Source: Streptomyces hayashii (GTDB lineage Bacteria > Actinomycetota > Actinomycetes > Streptomycetales > Streptomycetaceae). From it: DNA of 32,838 nucleotides. The stretch lies in the NCBI RefSeq assembly GCF_024539815.1, contig NZ_JAHHIU010000155.1, positions 1 through 32,838 on the forward strand. The letters run 5' to 3'. Shown here in pieces: positions 1 to 8,745 of the stretch (the first letter of the stretch is position 1; each line of letters begins with the position of its first letter). Under the pieces are notes generated by a model, which was given only the letters and a program-made list of their open reading frames with translations, searched no databases and had not been told where the DNA came from. A program made the position numbers and the translations under genes.

Positions 1-50
1 CCCCCGCCCCGAGAGACGGCACGGTCACCGCCCGCACGAGGAGCAGCATC

Positions 51-677
51 ATGACTGCACGCCAAGTCACCGACCCGGCCGTCGACGGCGCCCCGCTGTG
101 GGCTCCGGCCGAGGACTCCCTCGCCGACGAGGAACTCGCCGCAGGGTTCGCGGCCGGCGACGAAGCCTGCCTGGCCGCCGCCTACCACCGGTGGGGCGCC
201 CTGGTGTACACCCTCGGCCGGCGCTCGCTGGGAGACGCGCGTGAGGCGGAGGACGTCACCCAGACGGTGTTCCTGGCCGCGTGGCGGGGACGAGCGGGAT
301 TCGCGCCCCGACGCGGCACGCTGAGCGCGTGGCTGGTCGGCATCACCCGCCGCAAGATCGCCGACGCCCTGGCCGCGCGCACCCGACGGGCCGAACTCGT
401 GGCCGCGGCCGGCGCGCGGATGTCCGTCGGGCCCGCTGAGGGCGGCACCCAGCCGGACGCCGTCCTCGACCGCGTGCTCATCGGCCGCGAACTCGCCCGG
501 CTGCCCGCGGCCCAGCGCCGCGTGCTCACCCTCGCCTTCTACGACGATCTGACGCAGCCGCAGATCGCCGACCTCACCGGCTGGCCGCTGGGCACGGTGA
601 AGAGCCATGCCCGGCGCGGCCTGCACCGGCTCGGTCGCTGCCTCCAGGAGGACGGCTTCGGCGACCGCAGAGGGTGA
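51..677 (+). CDS. ECF-type RNA polymerase sigma factor
   Basis: A 208-aa alternative sigma factor that would direct RNA polymerase core to a dedicated promoter set. Sigma region 2 is visible at about residues 43-85, with the DAREAEDVTQTVFLAAW helix used for core and -10 binding. Region 4 lies at about 150-193 and contains LPAAQRRVLTLAFYDDLTQ followed by the helix-turn-helix GTVKSHARRGL. The two are joined by a short linker with no region 3, which is the ECF layout. The ATG is preceded by GAGGAGC at normal spacing. A zinc-finger protein follows 223 bp downstream on the same strand and is the natural anti-sigma candidate. The carotenoid genes begin about 2.6 kb downstream; carotenoid clusters in other Streptomyces are often controlled by an ECF factor (LitS), but nothing here shows that this is that protein. 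Confidence 0.93.
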   Translation: MTARQVTDPAVDGAPLWAPAEDSLADEELAAGFAAGDEACLAAAYHRWGALVYTLGRRSLGDAREAEDVTQTVFLAAWRGRAGFAPRRGTLSAWLVGITRRKIADALAARTRRAELVAAAGARMSVGPAEGGTQPDAVLDRVLIGRELARLPAAQRRVLTLAFYDDLTQPQIADLTGWPLGTVKSHARRGLHRLGRCLQEDGFGDRRG

Positions 678-900
678 AACGACGCAAGAACGATGCGATG
701 CGTGTGAGCGGCGGGGCGGAAACCCCGTCGGCGCCGCTCGTTCCCGGCCGTCTCCGCGCGTCGGGCGGCCGGTGCATCCGGCTTCGCCCTTGTGCCCGTA
801 GTGGTGTCCGTGGGGCCACAGGGAGCTCTTCCGCCGCGGGGATGGCGCCCGTCGGACGCGGGCCCCGCGCAACGGACCGTGCGGACGTCAGGAGGACGGC
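678..900 (+). other. Intergenic gap between sigma and anti-sigma genes
   Basis: This 223-bp GC-rich gap shows no ORF with convincing codon bias. The only recognisable element is the AGGAGG ribosome-binding site at its right end. A promoter for the anti-sigma gene may lie here, but none can be pointed to. Confidence 0.4.
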
Positions 901-1317
901 GTGGCCGAGCGCCCGGCACTGCCCCACATCCCCCAAGCGGAACTGGTCTCCCGCGCCCTCGACGGCGGCCGGGCGCCCTGGGACGCTGCCGCCGCCCGCC
1001 ATCTCACCCTGTGCCGTACGTGCCGCGAACGGCTGGCCGTCTACGAACGCGCCGCGGCCGCGGGTCGTCTGACCCGTCCGGGTGAGAACCTTCAGACGCC
1101 TCCCGCCCGGGTGTGGGCCGAGCTCCGCGCACACCTGGCGGCGGCCGACCGTTTCCCGACGCCGTCGCCCCCTCCTGCACCGACCGCCCACCCCGTACGG
1201 CGCGCCGTCGTCCGCGCCCTGCGATGCGCGTCCGCGGCGGCGCGGGCCGTCGTCCGCTGCCTCGTCCGCCTGCTCGCCCGCCTCCGTCCCGGACGGCGCC
1301 CCGAGGCGAATCGCTGA
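901..1317 (+). CDS. Zinc-finger (ZAS-like) putative anti-sigma factor
   Basis: A 138-aa protein starting at GTG with AGGAGG six bases upstream. Near the N-terminus it has the H-x3-C-x2-C signature of zinc-binding anti-sigma domains (His34, Cys38, Cys41 in HLTLCRTC). The C-terminal third is Pro-rich and then a basic Arg/Ala/Val helix. It has no convincing hydrophobic transmembrane span, so it is probably cytoplasmic, unlike many membrane-bound anti-sigma factors. Its position directly after the ECF sigma gene supports a partner role. The 223-bp separation is unusual for such pairs, which normally overlap, so it may have its own promoter. The assignment rests on the motif and the neighbour. Confidence 0.8.
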   Translation: MAERPALPHIPQAELVSRALDGGRAPWDAAAARHLTLCRTCRERLAVYERAAAAGRLTRPGENLQTPPARVWAELRAHLAAADRFPTPSPPPAPTAHPVRRAVVRALRCASAAARAVVRCLVRLLARLRPGRRPEANR

Positions 1318-1411
1318 GGCCGCCGAAAGAATGTGCGCGGTGATGTCGATCCAGGCAGCCTCTGTACGACGCAGGGGTGAAAGTACGACATCACCACGAG
1401 AGGCGAAGACC

Positions 1412-2050
1412 ATGCCCAAGGTCCGCGTACACAACGTGACGATCTCCCTCGACGGTTTCGCGGCCGGCCCGAACCAGCGACTGGACGCCCCGTTCGGCGA
1501 CGGTGTCGGCTGGGGTGACGACCTGCACGGCTGGCTCATCTCCGCGGCGGAGGACTCCGCCGCGGGGAAGACCGGAATCGACAGCGAATACTTCGCCCGA
1601 GGCGAGCAGAACATCGGCGCCACGATCATGGGGCGGAACATGTTCGGCCCGCAGCGCGGGCCGTGGGAGGACGAGTCCTGGAAGGGCTGGTGGGGCGACA
1701 ACCCGCCCTACCACCACGACGTTTTCGTGCACACCCACCATCTGCGCCCGACGCTGGAGATGGCCGGCGGCACGGCCTTCCACTTCACCGACGAGCCGCT
1801 GCGGACGGTGCTCCAGCGCGCGTTCGACGCCGCGGACGGCAAGGACGTGCGGATCGGCGGCGGCCCGGCGGTCATCCGGCAGTATCTGCGCGCCGGGCTG
1901 ATCGACGAACTCCACCTCGTGATCGCGCCGCTGCTCATCGGGCGCGGGGAGCGGCTGCTCGACAATCTGGGTGACGGGATCGACGGCTACCGGGTGTCCG
2001 AGCTGGTCGGCTCCCCGACCGTCACGCACGCGGTGCTGGTCCGCCGCTGA
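1412..2050 (+). CDS. Dihydrofolate reductase family protein (RibD C-terminal-like)
   Basis: A 212-aa cytoplasmic protein of the NADPH-binding DHFR/RibD-C fold. The N-terminus VRVHNVTISLDGFAAGPNQ is the usual first strand and 'SLDGF' motif of this family. Further on are TIMGRNMFGP, the GGGPAVIRQYL nucleotide-binding turn and the closing strand IDELHLVIAPLLIGRGERL, so the domain is complete. The start is the ATG with GAGAGGCGA upstream; the frame is open further upstream but overlaps the anti-sigma gene without a better start. Members are annotated as pyrimidine or pterin reductases or as unknown, and no particular substrate can be inferred. It is transcribed in the same direction as the sigma pair but 94 bp away. 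Confidence 0.9.
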   Translation: MPKVRVHNVTISLDGFAAGPNQRLDAPFGDGVGWGDDLHGWLISAAEDSAAGKTGIDSEYFARGEQNIGATIMGRNMFGPQRGPWEDESWKGWWGDNPPYHHDVFVHTHHLRPTLEMAGGTAFHFTDEPLRTVLQRAFDAADGKDVRIGGGPAVIRQYLRAGLIDELHLVIAPLLIGRGERLLDNLGDGIDGYRVSELVGSPTVTHAVLVRR

Positions 2051-2168
2051 CACGCGGGGCCAGGGTTCGCCGGGTGGTTCGTCGGTGTCGAAAGGGGACT
2101 CGAACCATGCCGCTCACCTGGGCGTTCGCTGGACGCAGAGGACGTCAGCCGGCGAACCGGCCGAAACC

Positions 2169-3029
2169 CTATGCGCCCGCCGTGCCTTGCACGAATCGCC
2201 GAAGGTGCGCACGCACGGCGTCAGGCTGCTCCAGCCAGGGCTCGTGCCCGGCGCCCTCGATCCGCGTCAGCGGGAGACCGAGCCGGAGCGCGAGTGATTC
2301 AAGAGCCGACACAGGGCGGGGATCACCGGCCCCACCGAGGAGCTCCGTTCGCGCGGGCAGGCAGGCGCGCAGCTCGGCAAGATGATCATCGAGCGGGTCC
2401 GCGCGTCGTTCCCCGCCGAGTTCACCATTCATGATCCAGTTCACGGGGCGACGACGCCGGGCTCCCTGCGCGGCCCAGTGCCACGCGCGTTCGGGATCGG
2501 CGTGGTCGGTGAACCAGGCCAGCGTGAGCAACTCGACTTCCTGTTCCTCCGTGCGATCCGGCACCTTCTCCAGAGCGCGGAGCCGCTCCTGCTGTGTCGC
2601 GGACATACGGCGATCGCGCTCCGCCCGGTCCCCGGCGCGCCAATCGCCGACGAACGGTCCGCACATCAGCAGCATCGCGGCAACCCGGTCGCGGTGCGCC
2701 AGGCAGAACCGGCTCGCCAAGTCAGTGCCGTAGGAATGCCCGATCACCACGGCTTCGGACACGTCCCATGCGTCGAGCAGCTCGGCGAGATCGTCGACAT
2801 GCCGGGCGAGGGAATGGCGCCCCCGCCACGGCGACCCGCCCGTGCCGCGCTGGTCGTACCGGTACACGGGCGCGAGGTCCGCGACCATGGCGGCGACATC
2901 GCCCAGGTAGTCCGGCAGACCCGGACCGCCATGAAGCATGACCACGGGCGGCCGCCGGGTGGTGTCTCCCAGCGCCATCCAGCGCAACTGCGCCTCGTCC
3001 GTCATCGATACGAGGCCCTGCGTCTCCAT
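2169..3029 (-). CDS. Alpha/beta hydrolase (proline iminopeptidase-like)
   Basis: A soluble 286-aa alpha/beta-hydrolase. It shows the oxyanion-hole motif HGGPG (about residues 33-37), YRYDQRGTGGS, the nucleophile elbow GHSYG (Ser about 99), a helical lid rich in Arg/Glu, then GAGDPRP with the likely acidic residue and GAGHEPW with the catalytic His near the end. The HGGPG plus DQRGTG combination is typical of the prolyl aminopeptidase/epoxide hydrolase branch. The chosen start is METQGL; an upstream in-frame ATG at 3089 and a downstream one at 3005 are alternatives. It is divergent from crtY, so the intervening gap should hold both promoters. The substrate is unknown. Confidence 0.9.
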   Translation of the reverse strand: METQGLVSMTDEAQLRWMALGDTTRRPPVVMLHGGPGLPDYLGDVAAMVADLAPVYRYDQRGTGGSPWRGRHSLARHVDDLAELLDAWDVSEAVVIGHSYGTDLASRFCLAHRDRVAAMLLMCGPFVGDWRAGDRAERDRRMSATQQERLRALEKVPDRTEEQEVELLTLAWFTDHADPERAWHWAAQGARRRRPVNWIMNGELGGERRADPLDDHLAELRACLPARTELLGGAGDPRPVSALESLALRLGLPLTRIEGAGHEPWLEQPDAVRAHLRRFVQGTAGA

Positions 3030-3200
3030 CGAGGTCACCGCGGAGAACCTATCGGTCCCACCGAGGCGATGCCAAAAGTTGAACAACAAGCTGAGACCGG
3101 CGGCTCCCCATCCCCGCTGCGGTCCGGACCCCGGACGGCCGACGCCCCCGGCGGAGCCTGCATCCGTGGAGCGCCTCCAGGGTGAATGCTGTCCGACAGG

Positions 3201-3228
3201 TCACCGGCTGCCCGCACACCGCCGGTGA
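3201..3228. promoter_or_regulatory. Inverted repeat upstream of crtY
   Basis: Perfect 8-bp arms TCACCGGC and GCCGGTGA are separated by 12 bp and end 26 bp before the crtY GTG. It could be an operator for a crt regulator or a hairpin in the crtY leader. A GC-rich chance palindrome is also possible. Confidence 0.4.
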
Positions 3229-3254
3229 TCCGCACACCCCGGAGGGAGCGGCTC

Positions 3255-4451
3255 GTGGTGCACGCTGAGGTGGCCATCCTGGGCGCGGGGGCGGCGGGAC
3301 TGTCCCTCGCCCACCGGCTCACGCAGGCCGCCCCGGGAGCCCGGCGCGTGTCCGCCGTCCTGGTGGACGCCCCGCCCGGTCCGCTCCGCCCGCCGAGCCG
3401 GACCTGGTGCTTCTGGGAGCAGGGCGCCGGCCCGTACGACGCCGCGCTGACCGCCGAATGGCGCAGGCTGCGGGTGCACGGCCCGGCCGGAGCGCCGATC
3501 GAGGACGACATCGCCCCCCTGCGCTACAAGATGCTGCCCTCCGACGACTTCGAGCGCCTCGTGGCCCGCGATCTGGCGCACTGCGACGACGTCAGTCGAC
3601 TGGAGGCCACCGTCGAGTCGGTGAAAGGCGACGCCGACGGAGCCGACGTCCGTGCCCGCTGCGCCGACGGCCGCCCGGTGACGGTGAACGCCCGCTGGGT
3701 CTTCGACTCCCAGCCCCTCGCCCGCCTGCCCGCGGCCCGCACCACCCTGTTGCAGCACTTCCGCGGTTGGTTCGTCCGCACCGAGCGGCCCGTCTTCGCC
3801 CCCGGCACGGTCGACCTCATGGACTTCAGGGTGCCCCAGCCGTCCCGGGGCCTCGCCTTCGGCTACCTCCTGCCCACCGGACGTCGTACGGCGCTCGTGG
3901 AGTACACCCGGTTCTCCGACGCCGTCCTGCCCCGCGAGGCGTACGAGCGGGAACTGCGCCGCTACACCCACGACGTGCTGCGCCTGGGCGACTTCGAGGT
4001 CACCGCGACCGAGGCCGGCGTGATCCCCATGACCGACGCCCGGTTCCTCCGCCGGCCGGCGCCGTCCGTCTTCCGCATCGGCGCCGCGGGAGGCGCCACC
4101 CGGCCGTCCACCGGCTACACGTTCGCCGCCGTCCAGCGCCAGACCCGCACCGTCGCGGACGCCCTGCACGCGGGCCGCCACCCGATGCCGCCGGCCGCCC
4201 ATTCGGCCCGCTCGCGCGCCATGGACGCGGTGATGCTGCGGGCACTGGACACCGGCCGCGTCGACGGCGCCGCGTTCTTCGGGCGGCTCTTCGCGCAGGT
4301 GCCGATGGAACGGCTGCTGCGGTTCCTCGACGGAGGCACCCGCTTCCACGAGGACCTCTCCGTCGGCGTCCGCACCCCCGTACTGCCGATGCTGCGCTGC
4401 GCGGCGGAGCTGCCCTGGCTGGCCCGCAGGCCGCCCGCTCCCGGTCGGTGA
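3255..4451 (+). CDS. crtY: Lycopene beta-cyclase CrtY
   Basis: Flavoprotein that cyclises the ends of lycopene to give beta-carotene, probably at the membrane surface. The 398-aa product opens with the Rossmann dinucleotide motif GAGAAGLSLAHRL (about residue 10 on). It continues with the cyclase signatures TWCFWEQ, LLQHFRGWFVRT, LMDFRVPQ, the stretch FGYLLPTGRRTALVEYTRFS, and GAAGGATRPSTGYTFAAVQR, all in the expected order. The GTG start at 3255 (or the adjacent GTG at 3258) fits the GGAGGGAG ribosome-binding site about seven bases upstream, better than the ATG at 3186. It heads a crtY-crtT-crtU transcription unit, the same order as the aryl-carotenoid operon known from S. griseus and S. coelicolor. 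Confidence 0.95.
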   Translation: MVHAEVAILGAGAAGLSLAHRLTQAAPGARRVSAVLVDAPPGPLRPPSRTWCFWEQGAGPYDAALTAEWRRLRVHGPAGAPIEDDIAPLRYKMLPSDDFERLVARDLAHCDDVSRLEATVESVKGDADGADVRARCADGRPVTVNARWVFDSQPLARLPAARTTLLQHFRGWFVRTERPVFAPGTVDLMDFRVPQPSRGLAFGYLLPTGRRTALVEYTRFSDAVLPREAYERELRRYTHDVLRLGDFEVTATEAGVIPMTDARFLRRPAPSVFRIGAAGGATRPSTGYTFAAVQRQTRTVADALHAGRHPMPPAAHSARSRAMDAVMLRALDTGRVDGAAFFGRLFAQVPMERLLRFLDGGTRFHEDLSVGVRTPVLPMLRCAAELPWLARRPPAPGR

Positions 4452-4602
4452 GCGGCGCGGGACACGAAGGAAGCGCACGGGGGACGAGACGAGTCCCCGA
4501 CCGACACCCCGACCGTGCGGCGCGGACGTTCGCCGCAGACGCCCCACTCGGACACCCCCGGCCGCACCCCCGCCGGGGCGCACGCTCACCGGAGGAGACC
4601 GC

Positions 4603-5334
4603 ATGACCCTGCTGCGCGACGAGGACCTGGCCGCCGCGTTCGACCACGCTTCTCGCAGCTACGACACCCTGGTCGCCGCCAATCCCGGCTATCACGGCCA
4701 ACTGCGCCGTTCCGCACGCCGTCTCGGCCTGCCCGACGGCGGCGCCGGACTGCGCGTGCTGGACCTCGGATGCGGCACGGGCGCCTCGACGGCCGCCCTC
4801 GCCTCGGTCCTCCCCGGAGCCGAGATCACCGCGGTGGACGCCTCCACCGGGATGCTGGAGCGCGCCGCGCGCAAACGGTGGCGGGCCGGGGTGACCTTCG
4901 TCCGGGCCCCCGCCGAAGGTCTGGCGGAAGCAGGCGTGCGGGGCCCCTTCGACGCCGTCTTCGCCGCCTACCTCTTCCGCAACGTCACCGATCCCGACGC
5001 CGTGCTCCGCGCGGTGCGCGACGTCCTCGCCCCGCACGGACGGCTCGCGGTGCACGAGTACACCCTCAGCGGCCGGGGCGTCCACCGAGCCGTGTGGACG
5101 GGGGTGTGCCGTGGACTCGTCCTGCCCGTCGCCACCCTGCTCGGCGACGGCGACCTGTACCGCCACCTGTGGCGCAGCGTCGTCGACTTCGACACGGCCG
5201 ACCGCTTCGCCGCCCGGCTGACGGCCGCCGGTTTCCGGGACGTCAGGGCGCTGCCCCTGCCCGGATGGCAGACGGGCATCACTCACACCGTCGTCGCCCG
5301 CCGCCCCGGCGCGAGCACGGAGGACGCCCGATGA
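4603..5334 (+). CDS. crtT: Carotenoid-cluster methyltransferase CrtT
   Basis: A 243-aa class I SAM-dependent methyltransferase of the UbiE/COQ5 type. Motif I is LDLGCGTG at residues 53-60, followed by the acidic motif ITAVDAS, motif III-like FDAVFAAYLFRNVTDP and LAPHGRLAVHEYT. An excellent GGAGGAG site precedes the ATG. The stop overlaps the crtU start by four bases (ATGA), implying translational coupling. In Streptomyces carotenoid clusters the gene between crtY and crtU is called crtT. Its biochemical step is not established, since isorenieratene formation is explained by CrtY and CrtU. Identification rests on family plus position. Confidence 0.9.
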   Translation: MTLLRDEDLAAAFDHASRSYDTLVAANPGYHGQLRRSARRLGLPDGGAGLRVLDLGCGTGASTAALASVLPGAEITAVDASTGMLERAARKRWRAGVTFVRAPAEGLAEAGVRGPFDAVFAAYLFRNVTDPDAVLRAVRDVLAPHGRLAVHEYTLSGRGVHRAVWTGVCRGLVLPVATLLGDGDLYRHLWRSVVDFDTADRFAARLTAAGFRDVRALPLPGWQTGITHTVVARRPGASTEDAR

Positions 5335-6884
5335 CCCGCACCCGGCGACCGGACTCCGCCCGCCGCGGCCGGGACCGGCGCGCCCGCACCGTCCTGGCCG
5401 CCCCGGGCGCACCGCGCGTCGTCGGCGACCGCCCGCCGACGGCGGCCGTCGTGGGCGGCGGCATCGCGGGGCTCGCGGCCGCCACGGGCCTGGCCGAGAA
5501 GGGCGTGCGGGTCACGCTCTACGAACGCGAACCCGCTCTGGGCGGACGGCTGTCCGGCCGGCCGACCGTCCTCTCCGACGGCAGCGCCGTCACCATGAGC
5601 CGCGGCTTCCACGCGTTCTTCCGCCAGTACTACAACCTGCGCGGACTGCTGCGGCGCACCGATCCCGGGCTCACCCGCCTGCGAGGCCTGCCCGACTACC
5701 CGCTCCGGCACGGCAGCGGCATGCACGACAGCTTCCGGCACATCCCGCGCACCCCGCCGTGGAGCGCCCTCGGCTTCGTGGCCCTGAGTCCCACCTTCAC
5801 ACTGCGCGACCTCGTCCGCATGAACCCGGTCGCCGCACTGCCCCTGCTGGACGTGCGCGTCCCCGAGGTCTACGACCGGCTCGACGACGTCAGCGCACAC
5901 GACTTCCTCCAAGCGATCCGCTTCCCGCAGGCCGCGCACCATCTCGCGTTCGAGGTGTTCTCCCGGAGCTTCTTCGCCGACCCGCGCCGACTGTCCGCGG
6001 CGGAGATGGTGTTGATGTTCCACATCTACTTCCTCGGCTCCGCGGAAGGCCTGCTCTTCGACGTGCCCGACGAGCCCTTCCCGACCGCCCTGTGGGAGCC
6101 GCTGGCCGACTATCTGCGCGGCCACGGCGTCGACGTGTGCACCGGCGTCCGGGTCGAGACCGTCGAACCCACCGCGGACGGCGGTTTCGTCGTCGCCACG
6201 GACACGGCGGAACGGCGCCACGACACCACCGTGCTCGCCCTGGACACCGAAGGCCTCGGTTCCCTCGTCGCGAACTCCCCGCGCCTTGCGGACGCCGGCT
6301 GGCGGGAGCGGATCGCCCGGCTGCGCGCCGCGCCGCCGTTCCTCGTCTCACGCCTGTGGCTGGACCGCCCGGTCGCCGCCGACCGCCCCGGCTTCCTGGG
6401 CACCAGCGGCTACGGCACCCTCGACAACGTCAGCGTTCTGGAGCGCTGGGAGGGGGAGGCGGCGCGCTGGGCCTCGCGCGCCAAAGGGTCCGTCGTCGAA
6501 CTGCACGCCTACGCCCTGCCCGAGGGCGCGGTCCGCGACGTCGAGCAGAAACGCCTGGTGCAGCAACTGCACCGGGTGTACCCGGAGACGCGCGCGGCGG
6601 CGGTGGTCGACGAACGGCACGAGTGGCGGGCCGACTGCCCGCTGTTCCCGGTGGGCGGATACCGCGACCGGCCGACCGTACGCACCTGCGATCCCGGACT
6701 GGTGGTGGCCGGCGACCTCGTGCGCACGGACCTGCCCGTGGCCCTGATGGAACGTGCGGCCACGAGCGGCTTCCTCGCGGCCAACGCGCTCCTGGAGCGC
6801 TGGGGAGTCGGAGGCCAGACCCTGTGGACGGTGCCCGACCGCGGACGCAATGCGGCCCTGCGCGGCCTTGCCCGACTCGGGTGA
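5331..6884 (+). CDS. crtU: Isorenieratene synthase CrtU (beta-carotene desaturase/methyltransferase)
   Basis: A 517-aa FAD-dependent enzyme that aromatises the beta-ionone rings of beta-carotene with methyl migration, giving the aryl carotenoid isorenieratene. The FAD motif VVGGGIAGLAAATGL is at about residues 40-54. It is followed by the family blocks YEREPALGGRLSG, RGFHAFFRQYYNLR, FSRSFFADPRRLSAAEM and the C-terminal GLVVAGDLVRTDLPVALMERAATSGFLAAN FAD/substrate block. An Arg-rich extension of about 38 residues precedes the Rossmann fold. The start overlaps the crtT stop, with GGAGG 8-12 bases upstream. In characterised clusters crtU faces crtV of the crtEIBV operon; here it faces a PAP2 gene instead. 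Confidence 0.95.
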   Translation: MTRTRRPDSARRGRDRRARTVLAAPGAPRVVGDRPPTAAVVGGGIAGLAAATGLAEKGVRVTLYEREPALGGRLSGRPTVLSDGSAVTMSRGFHAFFRQYYNLRGLLRRTDPGLTRLRGLPDYPLRHGSGMHDSFRHIPRTPPWSALGFVALSPTFTLRDLVRMNPVAALPLLDVRVPEVYDRLDDVSAHDFLQAIRFPQAAHHLAFEVFSRSFFADPRRLSAAEMVLMFHIYFLGSAEGLLFDVPDEPFPTALWEPLADYLRGHGVDVCTGVRVETVEPTADGGFVVATDTAERRHDTTVLALDTEGLGSLVANSPRLADAGWRERIARLRAAPPFLVSRLWLDRPVAADRPGFLGTSGYGTLDNVSVLERWEGEAARWASRAKGSVVELHAYALPEGAVRDVEQKRLVQQLHRVYPETRAAAVVDERHEWRADCPLFPVGGYRDRPTVRTCDPGLVVAGDLVRTDLPVALMERAATSGFLAANALLERWGVGGQTLWTVPDRGRNAALRGLARLG

Positions 6885-7019
6885 CCCGTGTGCGGATGTA
6901 CGGACGGGCTCGCGCGCGACGCCGGGCGGCGGCGCACGAGCGCCGGGGGAGACTCCGGTGACACGGCTGCCCCCGGCTGCCGCAGGACGCCTCGCCGGCC
7001 CGTCCGGCGGAGCCCGGCG

Positions 7020-7790
7020 TCACGGTTCGGGGTGTGCGTCGACGAGTTCGGGCTCCAGCCCCTCGCTCACCTCGGCGTGGCCCCGGCCGGCATCGGCGCG
7101 CCAGGCCTCGAAGGCCCAGGCCGTGAGGGTCACGACGGCCAGCCCGAGCAGCCAGCCGCCCACCACGTCGCTGAACCAGTGCACGCCGAGCGCGACCCGG
7201 GTGAAGCCGACCCCGAGCACCGACACCACCGCGACACACCAGCACGCAGGCCGCCAGGCGCGCGGCGCCAGGGGCAGCAGCACCAGCAGGAACACGGCGA
7301 ACGACGTGGTGGCCGTCATCGCGTGACCCGACGGGAAGGAGAAGCCCGGAGCGTGCGCCACCGGGTCCTCCAGGGACGGCCTGGCCCGCTCGACCACCGT
7401 CTTGACCAGGAGCCCGATCAGCCCGCCGGCCACCGCCGTCACGGCGGACCAGGCGGCCAGCCGCCAGGCCCTGCGGTACAGCAGCCAGCCGGTGAGCAGT
7501 GCGACGGCCGTACGCAGGACGGCCGGGTCCCAGACCCAGTCGGACAGGAAGCGCAGCACGCTCGTCCAGGCCGGATGCGTCAAGGCAGTGTGGTGCAGTC
7601 GATCGGCGGCGCCCGCGTCCAGGCGCCGCAGCGGCCGCCACCGGCCCTCGACGAGGACGAGCAGCAGCGCGAAGGGCACGGCGGCGACGGCGGCGACGAC
7701 AGTGGCTCCGACCAGCCGGGCGCCGAATCTGCGGTCGGCCGTCCGGCGACGGTGGTCTCGAAGGCGCTGGACCGTGGCTCGCACAACCAT
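7020..7790 (-). CDS. PAP2-superfamily membrane phosphatase
   Basis: A 256-aa polytopic phosphatase probably acting on lipid or polyprenyl phosphates at the outer membrane face. All three signature blocks are intact: K130-x6-RP (KTVVERARP), P-S-G-H at 153-156, and R198-x5-H204-x3-D208 (RVALGVHWFSD). They are spread among about six hydrophobic helices. The start ATG follows the YihY stop directly (TGAATG), with GGAG as ribosome-binding site, so it is translationally coupled and last in a three-gene unit. The charged C-terminal tail after the last helix is probably cytoplasmic. Typical substrates in the family are phosphatidic acid, undecaprenyl pyrophosphate or similar; which applies here is not visible. 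Confidence 0.93.
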   Translation of the reverse strand: MVVRATVQRLRDHRRRTADRRFGARLVGATVVAAVAAVPFALLLVLVEGRWRPLRRLDAGAADRLHHTALTHPAWTSVLRFLSDWVWDPAVLRTAVALLTGWLLYRRAWRLAAWSAVTAVAGGLIGLLVKTVVERARPSLEDPVAHAPGFSFPSGHAMTATTSFAVFLLVLLPLAPRAWRPACWCVAVVSVLGVGFTRVALGVHWFSDVVGGWLLGLAVVTLTAWAFEAWRADAGRGHAEVSEGLEPELVDAHPEP

Positions 7791-8744
7791 TCAGACTCCA
7801 GGATCGGGTTCGATCGGTTCGGACCGCTGGGCGCGCGCGGCTTCCAGCTGCGCGGCGAACGCCAGCCCGAGGAAAAGGGCGATGGAGGTCAGATAGGCCC
7901 AGAGCAGCAGCGACATGAAGGCGCTGAGCGGGCCGTAGACCGTGTCGAAGGAACCGCTGATGCCGAGGTAGAGACTCAGCAGCCAGGTCAGCGCCGTCCA
8001 CAGCACCAGGTAGACGGCGGCGCCGAACGCCAGCCAGGTGTAACCCGGCTGTTTGCGGCGGGGCGAGCGACGGAAGATCACGCTGGCCGAGATGAGCGCG
8101 AGCAGCAGCCCGGAGGGCCAGCGCAGGATCTCCCAGGCCGTCCGGGCGCCCCCGTCGAGCCGGTAGACGGTCACCGCAGCGGACGCCAGGTCACCGCCGG
8201 CCACCATGACGATGAACCCGAGTCCCAGGGGCAGTCCGGCGATGACGGACATCACCAGACCGCGCAGGTACTTCTGCCGGAAGGGACGGTCGCGCTCGTT
8301 GCCGTAGATCCGGTTGGCGCCGCGTTCCACCTGGCACATCGCTGTCGTGGTGTTGACCAGGGAGAAGAGCAGACCGAACCAGAGAGCGACCTGCGCGCCG
8401 TCGCCCGCCGAGCGCCGGCTGCGGTCGAGTGCGTCGTCGACCACGTCGGCGCTGGGCCCCTCGGCCATCCGGTGGATGGTCAGTTCCGCGATCCGGCCTA
8501 TGTTCTCGGTGTGCAGCGTGGTGGACAGTCCGACGAACGCGATGGCCAGCGGGATCACCGACAGGACCGTCTGCAGGGCGAGCGCCCGGGAATGGGTGAA
8601 GCCGTCGGCGTACCGGAAGCGGACGAAGGAGTCGCGCAGCAGGGCCCAGCCGCCGTAGCGGCGCAGCGACACCAGCGCCTCGTCGGCGGACAGTTCGTCG
8701 CCGGTCATGTCACGCGTCTCGGGGACCTTGGTCGCCGTACCCAT
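7791..8744 (-). CDS. YihY/virulence factor BrkB family membrane protein
   Basis: A 317-aa inner-membrane protein of the YihY/BrkB family. Visible blocks are FVRFRYADGFTHSRALALQTVLSVIPL near the N-terminus (the family 'ASALAY' helix region), the NRIYGNERDRPF loop, a long hydrophobic segment around GLVMSVIAGLPLGLG, and VYGPLSAFMSLLLWAYLTSIALFLGLAF near the end. About six helices are predicted. The start is ATG at 8744, eight bases after GGAGG and one base after the upstream stop (TGACATG); an in-frame GTG at 8753 lacks room for that site. The family has been suggested to be involved in lipid or envelope transport, but its function is not settled. Its place between two PAP2-domain genes fits a lipid-related role. 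Confidence 0.92.
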   Translation of the reverse strand: MGTATKVPETRDMTGDELSADEALVSLRRYGGWALLRDSFVRFRYADGFTHSRALALQTVLSVIPLAIAFVGLSTTLHTENIGRIAELTIHRMAEGPSADVVDDALDRSRRSAGDGAQVALWFGLLFSLVNTTTAMCQVERGANRIYGNERDRPFRQKYLRGLVMSVIAGLPLGLGFIVMVAGGDLASAAVTVYRLDGGARTAWEILRWPSGLLLALISASVIFRRSPRRKQPGYTWLAFGAAVYLVLWTALTWLLSLYLGISGSFDTVYGPLSAFMSLLLWAYLTSIALFLGLAFAAQLEAARAQRSEPIEPDPGV

Positions 8745-8745
8745 G

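Noticed and set aside
2097..2106. GACTCGAACC, which on the minus strand looks like the T-loop of a tRNA
   Set aside because: The flanking bases do not form a T stem or acceptor stem and no other tRNA arms can be built around it.
4000..5412. Long minus-strand frame opposite crtY and crtT
   Set aside because: No recognisable domain; the opposing frames are clear carotenoid enzymes.
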